Origin: Synechococcales cyanobacterium GL140_1_metabinner_5_sub
Lineage (GTDB): Bacteria; Cyanobacteriota; Cyanobacteriia; Cyanobacteriales; Chamaesiphonaceae
DNA length: 64,000 nucleotides
Direction of reading: 5' to 3'
NCBI GenBank assembly: GCA_025359065.1
Contig: JANYHM010000045.1
Coordinates: forward strand, 1 to 64,000
Of this stretch, positions 1 through 7,226 are shown in pieces. How positions within the stretch are numbered: position 1 is the stretch's first letter; the number at the start of each line of letters is the position of its first letter. The notes under the pieces were generated by a model that was not told the DNA's origin, did no database searches, and worked only from the letters and a program-made list of their open reading frames with translations. The position numbers were made by a program, and so were the translations under genes.

Positions 1-55
1 TGAAATGACCCACTGCTGCCAGTGCGTCGGTTAAAATATCTTGAAGGCTATCCAT
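1..55 (-). CDS. Start of a gene running off the left edge (unidentified)
   Basis: An ATG at 55 on the minus strand opens a frame that stays open to the window edge (MDSLQDILTDALAAVG...). A purine-rich AAGAGA lies about 8 bases upstream. Only 18 codons are visible, with an amphipathic helix character, so no family can be assigned. It may be the N-terminus of a membrane protein, but this is a guess. Confidence 0.35.
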   Translation of the reverse strand, partial: MDSLQDILTDALAAVGHF

Positions 56-282
56 TGAACAGTCTCTTTTTTTTGTTTGACTGTATTTTACTCACTGGAT
101 AGCTTTTCTCGCCACTCCTCATAAAACTGTCCGGAGTGTTGAGCTGAAGGCATTGTAGTAAATACAGATGCTGATAAATTTTGGGTGCCGATCGACCAAT
201 ACTTATGGACTCAGAGTTATTTTTGATTCCTTTATCTGCCCCTATTCCCCCAAATTGCATCTCCGTTTGTCAGTGCTTAAGA

Positions 283-636
283 TTATGCCAGCAACAAATT
301 TATATGTCGCCTTACTAGATACTGTTGTTGTTCTGCCGAGAATCGATCAGGACAGATCACAACGCCAGTGCCAATACCATCTACTAGGGCGATGAGGGCA
401 TCTGCTTCAAGAGTTAGATCGAGACCGGCTCGAATCAGATTAGTTGCTTGTAATTCAGCTAAAGTCTGAGAAATAATTTGTCGTAAAAAGGCATAGCGTT
501 TTTGGTGTTTTTGAACTAAATGTTTGCGCCCGATCGAATAGCCCAAAAATGCCACCCAAACTTTCCAGTCGTCTTTGTCTTTCATCTCTAGCGGCAGAGC
601 GGTAAGAATCATGAAAGGCAGGGACGCGGTGCGAAC
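283..636 (-). pseudogene. TetR-family regulator remnant, C-terminal ligand domain only
   Basis: The frame encodes about 110 residues matching the C-terminal dimerisation domain of BetI/TetR-type repressors: LPLE near the start, then VWVAFLG, an LRQII..TLAELQ helix, and a closing EADALIALVDGIG..V..P helix followed by a final helix. The 60-80 residue N-terminal helix-turn-helix is absent; an in-frame stop lies at 637-639 and the DNA beyond it does not encode one in any frame I read. An ATG at 612 could express the fragment, but without DNA binding it cannot repress. A perfect 38-bp palindrome sits just beyond the breakpoint. Confidence 0.6.
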
Positions 637-645
637 TTATTTTCT

Positions 646-683
646 ATGCTTTGCGGAAGATAAGATTATCTTCCGCAAAGCAT
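646..683. repeat. Perfect 38-bp palindrome
   Basis: Arms 646-663 (ATGCTTTGCGGAAGATAA) and 666-683 are exact reverse complements separated by GA. The element lies where the TetR remnant has lost its head and before the PIN toxin gene. There is no run of T after either arm, so a simple terminator is not the best reading. It could be a palindromic mobile repeat, an operator or a cruciform-forming scar. Confidence 0.75.
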
Positions 684-808
684 TGTCCGCTCAGAATTTG
701 TAAGATTGGGTAGTTTTCGTCTGGACTCAGAGTTTTATGAGATCGATCGAGCTTTGCGAAATATGGATTTGATCGATTTTCTGGCAGCATATATGCTATC
801 GTTTTTCT

Positions 809-1228
809 ATGAACAACCGCATTGTCATTGACACCAATGTTTTTATCGGTTCCCTAATCAGTCCAAAAGGTGCAAACAGGGAGATGATTAGGTTGTGCCT
901 ACTCGGCGAATATCAACCGCTAATGGGCAATGCTCTATTTGCGGAATACGAGGCGGTGATGGAGCGTCAGGAAATTATTGATAAATGCCGTCTTGATCGC
1001 GATGAGAGGGAGCATTTACTTAATGCCCTAGTAAGTGCAAGTGAGTGGGTAGAGATATACTATTCTTGGCGACCTAACTTGAGAGATGAAGGAGATAATC
1101 ATGTGGTTGAACTAGCTATAGCAGGAAATGCCAAAATAGTTGTCACTAATAATACTAAAGATTTTCAGCGATCGGAACTAATTTTCCCTGACCTAGAGAT
1201 ATTAACACCAATCCAACTCATCAATTAG
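809..1228 (+). CDS. PIN-domain ribonuclease toxin (type II toxin-antitoxin)
   Basis: A 139-residue PIN nuclease of the 'putative toxin-antitoxin system toxin component' type. The first acidic residue is in IVIDTNVFIGSL near residue 8, a central acidic residue lies in LFAEYEAVM, and the C-terminal pair is in the GDNHVVELAIA..AKIVVTNNTKDF segment typical of this family. Such toxins cut RNA using Mg2+ held by the acidic cluster. It is followed 10 bases later by a ribbon-helix-helix gene, giving a toxin-first operon. All catalytic positions are present, so the protein looks intact. Confidence 0.85.
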   Translation: MNNRIVIDTNVFIGSLISPKGANREMIRLCLLGEYQPLMGNALFAEYEAVMERQEIIDKCRLDRDEREHLLNALVSASEWVEIYYSWRPNLRDEGDNHVVELAIAGNAKIVVTNNTKDFQRSELIFPDLEILTPIQLIN

Positions 1229-1238
1229 GAGCGCAAAC

Positions 1239-1460
1239 ATGTCAACTTTAACTATTCGGATGCCTGATGACAAACATCATCGATTAAGGCAACTCGCAGA
1301 ATCTAAAGGTATTAGTGTCAACAAATTAATCGAAGAACTTTCGACGATCGCATTGACTGAATTCGATACCTATAATAGGTTCAAGCTCAGAGCAGCACAA
1401 GGAGATCGGCAGGAAGGATTAAGATTGTTAGATAAATTAGACAAACTTGACGATGTTTAG
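1239..1460 (+). CDS. Ribbon-helix-helix (CopG/HicB-like) antitoxin
   Basis: 73 residues. The N-terminus (LTIRMPDDKHHRLRQLAESKGISVNKLIEE) is a textbook ribbon-helix-helix: a beta strand with alternating residues followed by two helices. The C-terminal 30 residues are charged and probably wrap the toxin. It starts 10 bases after the PIN gene stop with AGGAG just upstream (about 1227-1231). Expected roles are neutralising the partner PIN protein and autoregulating the operon promoter. Confidence 0.8.
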   Translation: MSTLTIRMPDDKHHRLRQLAESKGISVNKLIEELSTIALTEFDTYNRFKLRAAQGDRQEGLRLLDKLDKLDDV

Positions 1461-1495
1461 CTTAAACTCATTGCTTCAAATGTACATCTCAGATT

Positions 1496-1837
1496 GTGGT
1501 ATCAATCAAGCACTGTATCTATCTCGAACGCTTTAAAGCCGAACTAACCCCAGAGGAACTAAATTTTATGACTTACTTGCAAGATGTAGAATCAGCCTAT
1601 CAAGAATGGGTAAAGGAACGACGGGCTGAAGGAAAGCTCGAAGGTATGCGTGAAGGAAAGCTGCAAATTGCCAATAAAATGGTGCGAGCTAAGTTTGGTG
1701 ATGCAGCGATCGACCCCCCAATAAATGCTCAATTAGCGACTTTAACTGAAACCCAGTTCGACGAATTGACCACAAAAATATTCGAGTGGCAGCAGATCGA
1801 TCGATTAGTAGATTGGCTAAATTCTCTGCCCACATAA
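1496..1837 (+). pseudogene. Tail fragment of an Rpn/DUF4351-like nuclease-family protein
   Basis: The frame begins at a GTG and encodes about 113 residues. The recognisable part (LERFKAELTPEELNFMTYLQDVESAY...EGKLEGMREGKLQIANKMV) resembles the C-terminal tail of cyanobacterial Rpn/PD-(D/E)xK proteins: a charged linker rich in EG-K/R, then a helical region ending QIDRLVDWL. No nuclease motif precedes it and the upstream 35 bases look non-coding, so I read it as a truncated remnant. A free-standing small protein is possible. It ends 10 bases from the convergent SulP gene. Confidence 0.4.
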
Positions 1838-1846
1838 CACTTATCG

Positions 1847-3367
1847 TCAGAAGCATAATCCAATAATCCTGGTTTCTAAAATGATTCCTCGATCGCCTAA
1901 CTCCGTACTTAGCTCTGCCAACATATCGATCGCCGTAATATCATTTTTAGACATTTCCCTAGTTTCCAAAATTAACTGCTGAAGCTTAGGTCGATCGGCA
2001 ACTGCCTCCATCAGACCCTCTCGCAAATCCTCGGCATTAGCAAAGCACAGCGGCGCATCGTAGCAATAAATTAGAGAGTCAGCATCTTGATCGATCACTG
2101 TTATTTGGGGATGCAGCAATCGCCATAGCAGTTCCAATAAAGATAGAACTACTGCAATGATTACCCCAAGCGTGATATCAGTAAACGTTACCCCAACCAA
2201 AGTTACTATCGCCAAACCAAATTCATTTCGCCGGAATTTATATAGTCTAATAAATTCTGGAATATCAATCAATCGGGTAGCCGCAAAAATCAACAAGGCT
2301 CCCAAGGCTGCCTTGGGGAAAACAGCCAGCACTGGACGCAAAAACAACAATTCTAAAATCACTACAGCCAGCGCCACGATCGAATACATCTGAGTTTTGC
2401 CGCCAACCGATTCACCCAAAGCCGTGCGACTAGCACTACTGCTAATCGGAAAACCATGGGCTAAGCCATTGCTCAAATTTGCCACTCCCAAAGCCAATAA
2501 TTCCTGATCTGCTGCCACCGTATAGCCATTGCGGCTGGCAAAAGCCCGCGCCGTCAAAACATTGTCTGAATAGCCCACTAAAACAATTCCTAATGCCGGT
2601 ATTAGTAAAGATTTAACATCTTCGATCGATACCTTTGGTAAACCCAGTTGCGGCAACCCAGCAGGAATTGCCCCAACTACTGCAACTCCAGCCTGCTCTA
2701 AATTCCCCACAGCCACAGCCATCGTAGCCAGCAGCACACCCAACAAGGGAGCCGGAAAACTGGGAGACAGCTTCTGGACAGTAAACAAAAAAATCAACAT
2801 AAATAGACCGATCGCCAAAGTTGGCCAGTGATAAACATTCAGATTCTGCAAGACCTGTGATACCGAACCCCACACAGTTTCTGAAGCAGTATTAATGCCG
2901 GTCAAGTTACTCATCTGTCCACCCATCATCAACAGCGATACCCCCGCCATGTAGCCCACCAAAATTGGCTTAGAAAGCAGGTTAGCCAAAAATCCTAGGC
3001 GCAGACCATAGCCAATCAAACAAATGATGCCCACCAAAAAAGCCAGCAGCGCCGCCAAATCGATGGCGTTACTACTACTTTTAGTCAAAGCCGCAAGTGC
3101 TGTTGCTGTTAATAAAGAAATGCCAGATTCTGAGCCGATCGAGAGCTGTGGCGAAGAACCCAGTACGGCATAGACTATAAAGGGCAAAATTATCGCCCAT
3201 AGCCCTGTGGCCGGGGGCAAGCCAGCTAGCTCAGCATGAGCTAAACATTGGGGAGTTAAATAGGCAGCAACGGTGATGCCAGCTAACAGATCACCGCGCC
3301 ACCAGGCTCGATCATAGGCCAGAATTTTTTGTAGTCCTAAAAATTTGGGGAAGAGATAGTTTGGCAA
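1847..3367 (-). CDS. SulP-family anion transporter with shortened STAS domain
   Basis: 506 residues. The N-terminus (W-R-GDLLAGITVAAYLTPQCLAHAELAGLPP) and the GSESGISLL and SSSASRTALGESVGGKTQ segments are SulP signatures. About ten membrane spans fill residues 20-420 and a cytoplasmic STAS domain starts near 425 (CFANAEDLREGL, then DITAIDMLAEL). The substrate could be sulfate or bicarbonate; it does not look like BicA. The STAS domain stops soon after the GIILE strand, about 50 residues short of usual, with a nuclease-family fragment abutting it. The TTG start at 3367 is chosen because an in-frame TGA lies five codons upstream and no ATG fits. Confidence 0.8.
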   Translation of the reverse strand: MPNYLFPKFLGLQKILAYDRAWWRGDLLAGITVAAYLTPQCLAHAELAGLPPATGLWAIILPFIVYAVLGSSPQLSIGSESGISLLTATALAALTKSSSNAIDLAALLAFLVGIICLIGYGLRLGFLANLLSKPILVGYMAGVSLLMMGGQMSNLTGINTASETVWGSVSQVLQNLNVYHWPTLAIGLFMLIFLFTVQKLSPSFPAPLLGVLLATMAVAVGNLEQAGVAVVGAIPAGLPQLGLPKVSIEDVKSLLIPALGIVLVGYSDNVLTARAFASRNGYTVAADQELLALGVANLSNGLAHGFPISSSASRTALGESVGGKTQMYSIVALAVVILELLFLRPVLAVFPKAALGALLIFAATRLIDIPEFIRLYKFRRNEFGLAIVTLVGVTFTDITLGVIIAVVLSLLELLWRLLHPQITVIDQDADSLIYCYDAPLCFANAEDLREGLMEAVADRPKLQQLILETREMSKNDITAIDMLAELSTELGDRGIILETRIIGLCF

Positions 3368-3423
3368 GGTAGAATAAGTTGGTCAGAGATATTCTGATAG
3401 TAGCCTTACTTTTCCTTTTCCCG

Positions 3424-4101
3424 ATGCCTCTCAAAGCAGTTCTCCTCGATTTTAACGGTACGATCATTAACGATGAGCCGATTCATCGGCAGTTGATGGA
3501 CGAGCTACTGCTAGCTGAAAACCTGCGACCAGCCTCCAAAAGTTATCGCCAAATCTGTTTAGGCAAGAGCGATCGAGCTTGTTTGTTGGAGCTATTGGCC
3601 GAGCAGGGACGGTCGATCGATGATATCCAGTTGCAAAAGCTCCTAGTTAAAAAAACTGCGGCTTATCAACAGCGCCTAGGATCGATCACTGAGCTGCCAA
3701 TTTATGCTGATTTAGTTAATTTCTTAGACGAAGCTCAATCTGCTGGCTTGCAGCTAGCGATTGTTACTGGAGCAATGCGATCAGAGGTTGATGCGGTGTT
3801 GCGCCAGAGCGGCCTAACAGAAAGATTTACCACCATCATCGCCTGCGAAGATGTTACCTCTGGCAAGCCCTCACCTGCTGGATACCTGCTGGCAGCCGAT
3901 CGGTTGCAGGTGCAACCCCAAGAATGTCTGGCGATCGAAGATACTTTCCCTGGTTTACAGGCCGCCAAAGCCGCTAATATTCCGGTGGTGGGCATTGCTC
4001 ACACCTATCCATTTCACATGATGCAGCGTTTATCTAATTGGGCGGTGGATTGCTTTGCCGACTTAGAGCTACAGCGGATTCAATATACTTACGGAGAGTG
4101 A
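3424..4101 (+). CDS. HAD-superfamily hydrolase (beta-phosphoglucomutase-like)
   Basis: 225 residues from the ATG at 3424; the longer frame from 3379 adds an implausible hydrophobic leader. Motif I reads LLDFNGTIINDE: the nucleophile D9 is present, but the usual second Asp (DxD) is Asn11. Motif II is IVTGA, the Lys motif is SGKPSP, and motif IV is AIEDT, followed by LQAAKAANIPVVG. The helical cap lies between residues 15 and 85. These enzymes remove phosphate from sugar phosphates or small metabolites; the Asn substitution may reduce or alter phosphatase activity. It ends 3 bases before chrA and is probably co-transcribed with it. Confidence 0.8.
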   Translation: MPLKAVLLDFNGTIINDEPIHRQLMDELLLAENLRPASKSYRQICLGKSDRACLLELLAEQGRSIDDIQLQKLLVKKTAAYQQRLGSITELPIYADLVNFLDEAQSAGLQLAIVTGAMRSEVDAVLRQSGLTERFTTIIACEDVTSGKPSPAGYLLAADRLQVQPQECLAIEDTFPGLQAAKAANIPVVGIAHTYPFHMMQRLSNWAVDCFADLELQRIQYTYGE

Positions 4102-4104
4102 ACC

Positions 4105-5247
4105 ATGTCCCAGCTTAGAGAATTAGCCACGGTGTTTCTTAAGCTGGGGGCAACGGCCTTTGGTGGCCCGGCAGCACATGTGGCAGCCATTCAAACCGAG
4201 GTGGTTGATCGCAAGCAGTGGATTTCTAGAGAACGCCTGTTAGAGCTATTTGCCACCACTAATCTCATCCCCGGACCAAACTCTACGGAGTTGGTGATGC
4301 AAATTGGTTATGAGCGGGCGGGCTGGCTAGGATTAGTGGTAGCGGGAAGCAGTTTTATTTTGCCTGCGATGCTGATGGTATGGGGGCTGGCTTGGGGGTA
4401 TCAGCAGTTTCAATTTTTGCCCCAAGTGAAATACATCTTTGCGGGTTTGCAGCCTGTGGTGGCTGGGTTAGTGGCGCAGGCGCTGTGGAAGTTGAGTAAG
4501 TCAGCGTTAAAAATTTCTCCAGCCTGGACGCTCGCTTCTGTGGCACCCACGTTTATTGGGCTAATGACGATCGGAGCCTGCATCTTACAAGTCAATGAGG
4601 TGCTCTGGCTGATTTTAATGGGGGTGGGGATGATGCTGTGGCAAAATTGGCGCTCTGGGAATATTTCTGGCAAGGGCAGCCAAAATTTATCGGTGGCGCT
4701 TTTGGCTGGTTTACCGACTGCTGGTAAAGCGGTGTCGGCTGGTTGGGTGTTTGGGATATTTTTTAAGATTGGGCTAGTGATGTATGGGGGTGGTTATGTG
4801 CTAATTGCTTTTTTGCAGCAGGAGCTGGTTGATCGGCAGCATTTGTTAAGTAGTCAGCAGTTGTTAGATGCAGTATCGATCGGCCAAATTACTCCTGGGC
4901 CATTGTTTACGACGGCGACTTTTATTGGGTATTTACTGGCTGGTCATGGGGGGGCGATCGCCGGGACGGTGGGGATTTTTCTGCCCGGATTTTTGCTGGT
5001 GGCGCTGTTACGACCCTGGTTAGATAAGGTGCAAGATTCTCCTTGGATCAAGGGTTTTTTGGCGGGGATTAATCCGGCAGCTTGGGGCTTGATGGCTTTT
5101 GTGGTGGTGCAGTTGATTTTGGGTTTGGGCAGTTGGCCAGTGAGGGGGATGGCGATCGGCAGTTTGCTGCTTTTACTAAAATGGCCAAATATTTCTTTGT
5201 GGCTAATGCTGGGTGGGGCGATCGGTGGTTGGGCTTTTAAGCTGTGA
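4105..5247 (+). CDS. chrA: Chromate transporter ChrA, long two-domain form
   Basis: 380 residues, the usual size of bidomain ChrA. Two homologous CHR halves are visible: residues about 7-165, beginning LKLGATAFGGPAAHVA with FATTNLIPGPNSTE, and about 210-375, with MYGGGYVLIAFLQQELVDR and [20 protein letters not shown]. Each half has around six hydrophobic spans. ChrA exports chromate from the cytoplasm and may act on sulfate-like anions. It starts 3 bases after the HAD gene. A decayed partial copy of its second half lies at 12920-13126. Confidence 0.92.
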   Translation: MSQLRELATVFLKLGATAFGGPAAHVAAIQTEVVDRKQWISRERLLELFATTNLIPGPNSTELVMQIGYERAGWLGLVVAGSSFILPAMLMVWGLAWGYQQFQFLPQVKYIFAGLQPVVAGLVAQALWKLSKSALKISPAWTLASVAPTFIGLMTIGACILQVNEVLWLILMGVGMMLWQNWRSGNISGKGSQNLSVALLAGLPTAGKAVSAGWVFGIFFKIGLVMYGGGYVLIAFLQQELVDRQHLLSSQQLLDAVSIGQITPGPLFTTATFIGYLLAGHGGAIAGTVGIFLPGFLLVALLRPWLDKVQDSPWIKGFLAGINPAAWGLMAFVVVQLILGLGSWPVRGMAIGSLLLLLKWPNISLWLMLGGAIGGWAFKL

Positions 5248-5549
5248 GTTTTAACTAGGTCTGTCTGTTTTATCTATGATGTTTTCCTGAAAAGGTCAAG
5301 ATATCTAGTAATAGACAGCTTAGGCGAGTGTTATGGTGGGATTGTTGACTCGACCTGAACCATCTTCAATGAGAGCATTCAACTATTAGACCTGTCGGTT
5401 TTTAACTGAAGAAACAGCCGAAATGCTTACTAGGCAAAGCTTTTAACACCACTTGCTTGATACTTACAAGCCTTACTGGAAAATACTTTCAAGGCTTTTT
5501 CAGTTTTATTTACAGACAGGTCTATTTAATAGTTTACCAAAATCAAATC
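5248..5549 (+). other. Intergenic stretch before the second toxin-antitoxin pair
   Basis: About 300 bases with no credible gene. It contains only short open frames, such as a 17-codon frame starting near 5334, and A/T-rich sequence close to the antitoxin start where its promoter is expected. A long in-frame extension of the antitoxin (from 5457) is rejected because it lacks family resemblance. I see no clear terminator for chrA. Confidence 0.4.
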
Positions 5550-5852
5550 ATGGAAAAAATTACTATTTCTGATGTTCTAACCTTGGAACAAGCTTCGGCT
5601 TACTTACAATTACCGACTGAAACAGTTCTCACTCAGGCATTAAAAGGCAACATTCCGGGTCGAAAAATCGAAACCGACTGGCGCTTTCTAAAGTCAGCTA
5701 TCGATGATTGGCTGAGTTCAAAAAGCAGTCGCTTCACTTTGCTGGAGCAGGCAGGCATTTTCGCTGATGATGATTCACTCGATCATTTGCGCTCAGCGAT
5801 TTATGAAGCTAGAGAACGCCCCGAAATTGCTCCTGAGTCGAGAGAGTGCTAA
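5550..5852 (+). CDS. Excisionase-type HTH antitoxin
   Basis: 100 residues from the ATG at 5550. The N-terminal 60 residues (LTLEQASAYLQLPTETVLTQALKG, then IPGRKIETDWRFLKSAIDDWL) form a MerR/excisionase-like winged helix-turn-helix, and the acidic C-terminus (ADDDSLDHLRSAIYEAR) probably binds the toxin. Its TAA stop overlaps the ATG of the following PIN gene (TAATG at 5850-5854), so translation is coupled. The pattern matches cyanobacterial antitoxins paired with VapC-like toxins. Confidence 0.78.
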   Translation: MEKITISDVLTLEQASAYLQLPTETVLTQALKGNIPGRKIETDWRFLKSAIDDWLSSKSSRFTLLEQAGIFADDDSLDHLRSAIYEARERPEIAPESREC

Positions 5853-6274
5853 TGTACTTATTGGATACCGATACCTTAACGCATTTGTATACTGGCAACG
5901 CCAACGTTGTCAATCGATTGAAATCCCTAAGAGATACAGAGGTGGGGATTACAATCATCACCAAAGCTGAGGTATTACGCGGACGGATTGATTACCTCAT
6001 CAAGGCCGATGATGGTGAAAAATTACTTAAAGCGCAAGAGCTTTTTTTACGGACAGAAGCACGGTTAAACGAACTACTGATTATACCAATCAATCGTGCT
6101 TCATCGCTAGAATTTTCCCGATTACAGGATGTATCTAAATTTCGTAAAATTGGCAGAGCTGACTTGTTAATTGCTAGTATTGTTCTCACTCATCAAGCGG
6201 TTTTAGTCACAAGAAATTTACGCCATTTTCAACAAATTCCTGGTATCAAACTAGAAAACTGGGTAGATCGATAA
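5852..6274 (+). CDS. vapC: VapC-like PIN ribonuclease toxin
   Basis: 140 residues from the ATG at 5852, which overlaps the antitoxin stop; a GTG at 5846 is less likely. PIN motifs are complete: YLLDTDTLTHLYTG at the N-terminus, ITKAEVLRG near residue 45, and IGRADLLIASIVLTHQAVLVTRNLRHF near 105-130 supplying the later acidic residues. VapC toxins cleave RNA, often tRNA or rRNA, when freed from their antitoxin. The partner here is the HTH protein immediately upstream. Confidence 0.85.
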   Translation: MYLLDTDTLTHLYTGNANVVNRLKSLRDTEVGITIITKAEVLRGRIDYLIKADDGEKLLKAQELFLRTEARLNELLIIPINRASSLEFSRLQDVSKFRKIGRADLLIASIVLTHQAVLVTRNLRHFQQIPGIKLENWVDR

Positions 6275-6307
6275 TCATTCGAACAGAAGTCAGGCTTCTG
6301 TCGGCTT

Positions 6308-6610
6308 CTATCCTATAGCCGATAGTCGAGCTAATAAGCTTTGTTCCTCTTCATTCAGCAACCGTTTTGAAATCGTAGAAGTCAGAATCCACAAAAAAGG
6401 GCGCTCCCCACTTTTATAAAGTTCAAACAAGTTGTTTTGGCAGATGAGGACTTCTTTGGCTGTCACCGGTTCTCGAAAGGTTTCAAAAACGGCTGGGGTC
6501 ATCGCACAGCGCGCCATTAGCCCAAGATCATCCAATGTGGGCTGTGTTTTGCCATGGGGCTTGAAGAATATTCCGGCCACACCTTCTTCCACCATTGCTC
6601 CTTCCTCCAA
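6308..6610 (-). CDS. Small conserved cyanobacterial protein, possibly truncated
   Basis: 100 residues. The core FFKPHGKTQPTLDDLGLMARCAMTPAVFETF followed by RPFLWILTSTISKRLL resembles a longer unnamed cyanobacterial family (from memory, about 250-300 residues), in which the KPHGKT..TLDDLGLMGR segment is followed by an LW(I/L) strand. Here the frame stops soon after that strand, so this may be a 3'-truncated remnant. Function is unknown. It runs convergent to the VapC gene with 33 bases between them. Confidence 0.4.
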   Translation of the reverse strand: MEEGAMVEEGVAGIFFKPHGKTQPTLDDLGLMARCAMTPAVFETFREPVTAKEVLICQNNLFELYKSGERPFLWILTSTISKRLLNEEEQSLLARLSAIG

Positions 6611-6725
6611 GACTGGTCAATCTTACCAATAGATCCTACGCCATTGGAAGTCGATCGATCGAAGGCTGTTTTATGACTCCATTGCTCTAGTGAGCTAACA
6701 TGATTATGTCTCTAAGGTTGATCTA

Positions 6726-7175
6726 ATGCAGTTCAACTATGTCCTTAGATCGTTCAAATCCATGCCCTTTTCTACCCCATGCTCTCGAAACAGAGCTTTG
6801 TATGCCGTTTTAATCCTTGTAGTCATCGCGATCGGTCTGGCCTCTCGACAGTACTCACACCTGCTGCCGCCGCAACTTCGTAAATATCCGGGTGATGCGC
6901 TGTGGGCACTGATGGTATTCTTGATGTTCGGTTTCGCCAGACCTAGATGGTCTATCTTTCGCACAGCAGCAGCGGCACTAGCCACCTCGTACCTTGTCGA
7001 ATTTAGTCAGCTTTACCAAGCTCCTTGGCTCAACGTCATTCGTCAAACCACCTTAGGTCATCTTGTACTAGGTTCAGGCTTTCATGCTGAAGACTTGCTG
7101 GCTTACGCCTTGGGCGTAATTGTCGGCTTACTGGGTGAGTTAATATACTTTCTTGGCCGTGTTAACTACAGTTGA
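6726..7175 (+). CDS. DUF2809-type small membrane protein
   Basis: Up to 149 residues. Four hydrophobic spans are interrupted by conserved polar motifs: LRKYPGDALWALMVFL, SYLVEFSQLYQAPWLNVIRQTTLGHLVLG, and FHAEDLLAYALGV. This pattern matches the DUF2809 family of uncharacterised inner-membrane proteins. The start is uncertain: an ATG at 6762 (MPFSTPCS) gives a shorter N-terminus and is about as likely as 6726. No operon partner is evident. Confidence 0.65.
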   Translation: MQFNYVLRSFKSMPFSTPCSRNRALYAVLILVVIAIGLASRQYSHLLPPQLRKYPGDALWALMVFLMFGFARPRWSIFRTAAAALATSYLVEFSQLYQAPWLNVIRQTTLGHLVLGSGFHAEDLLAYALGVIVGLLGELIYFLGRVNYS

Positions 7176-7226
7176 CTAATGAATCTGGTAAGCGGTCTAC
7201 AGCCATAACAGCTACGAGTTATTAAC

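Noticed and set aside
48-395. Short frames on both strands at the left edge
   Set aside because: Composition is not protein-like and they conflict with the TetR remnant and the left-edge partial gene.
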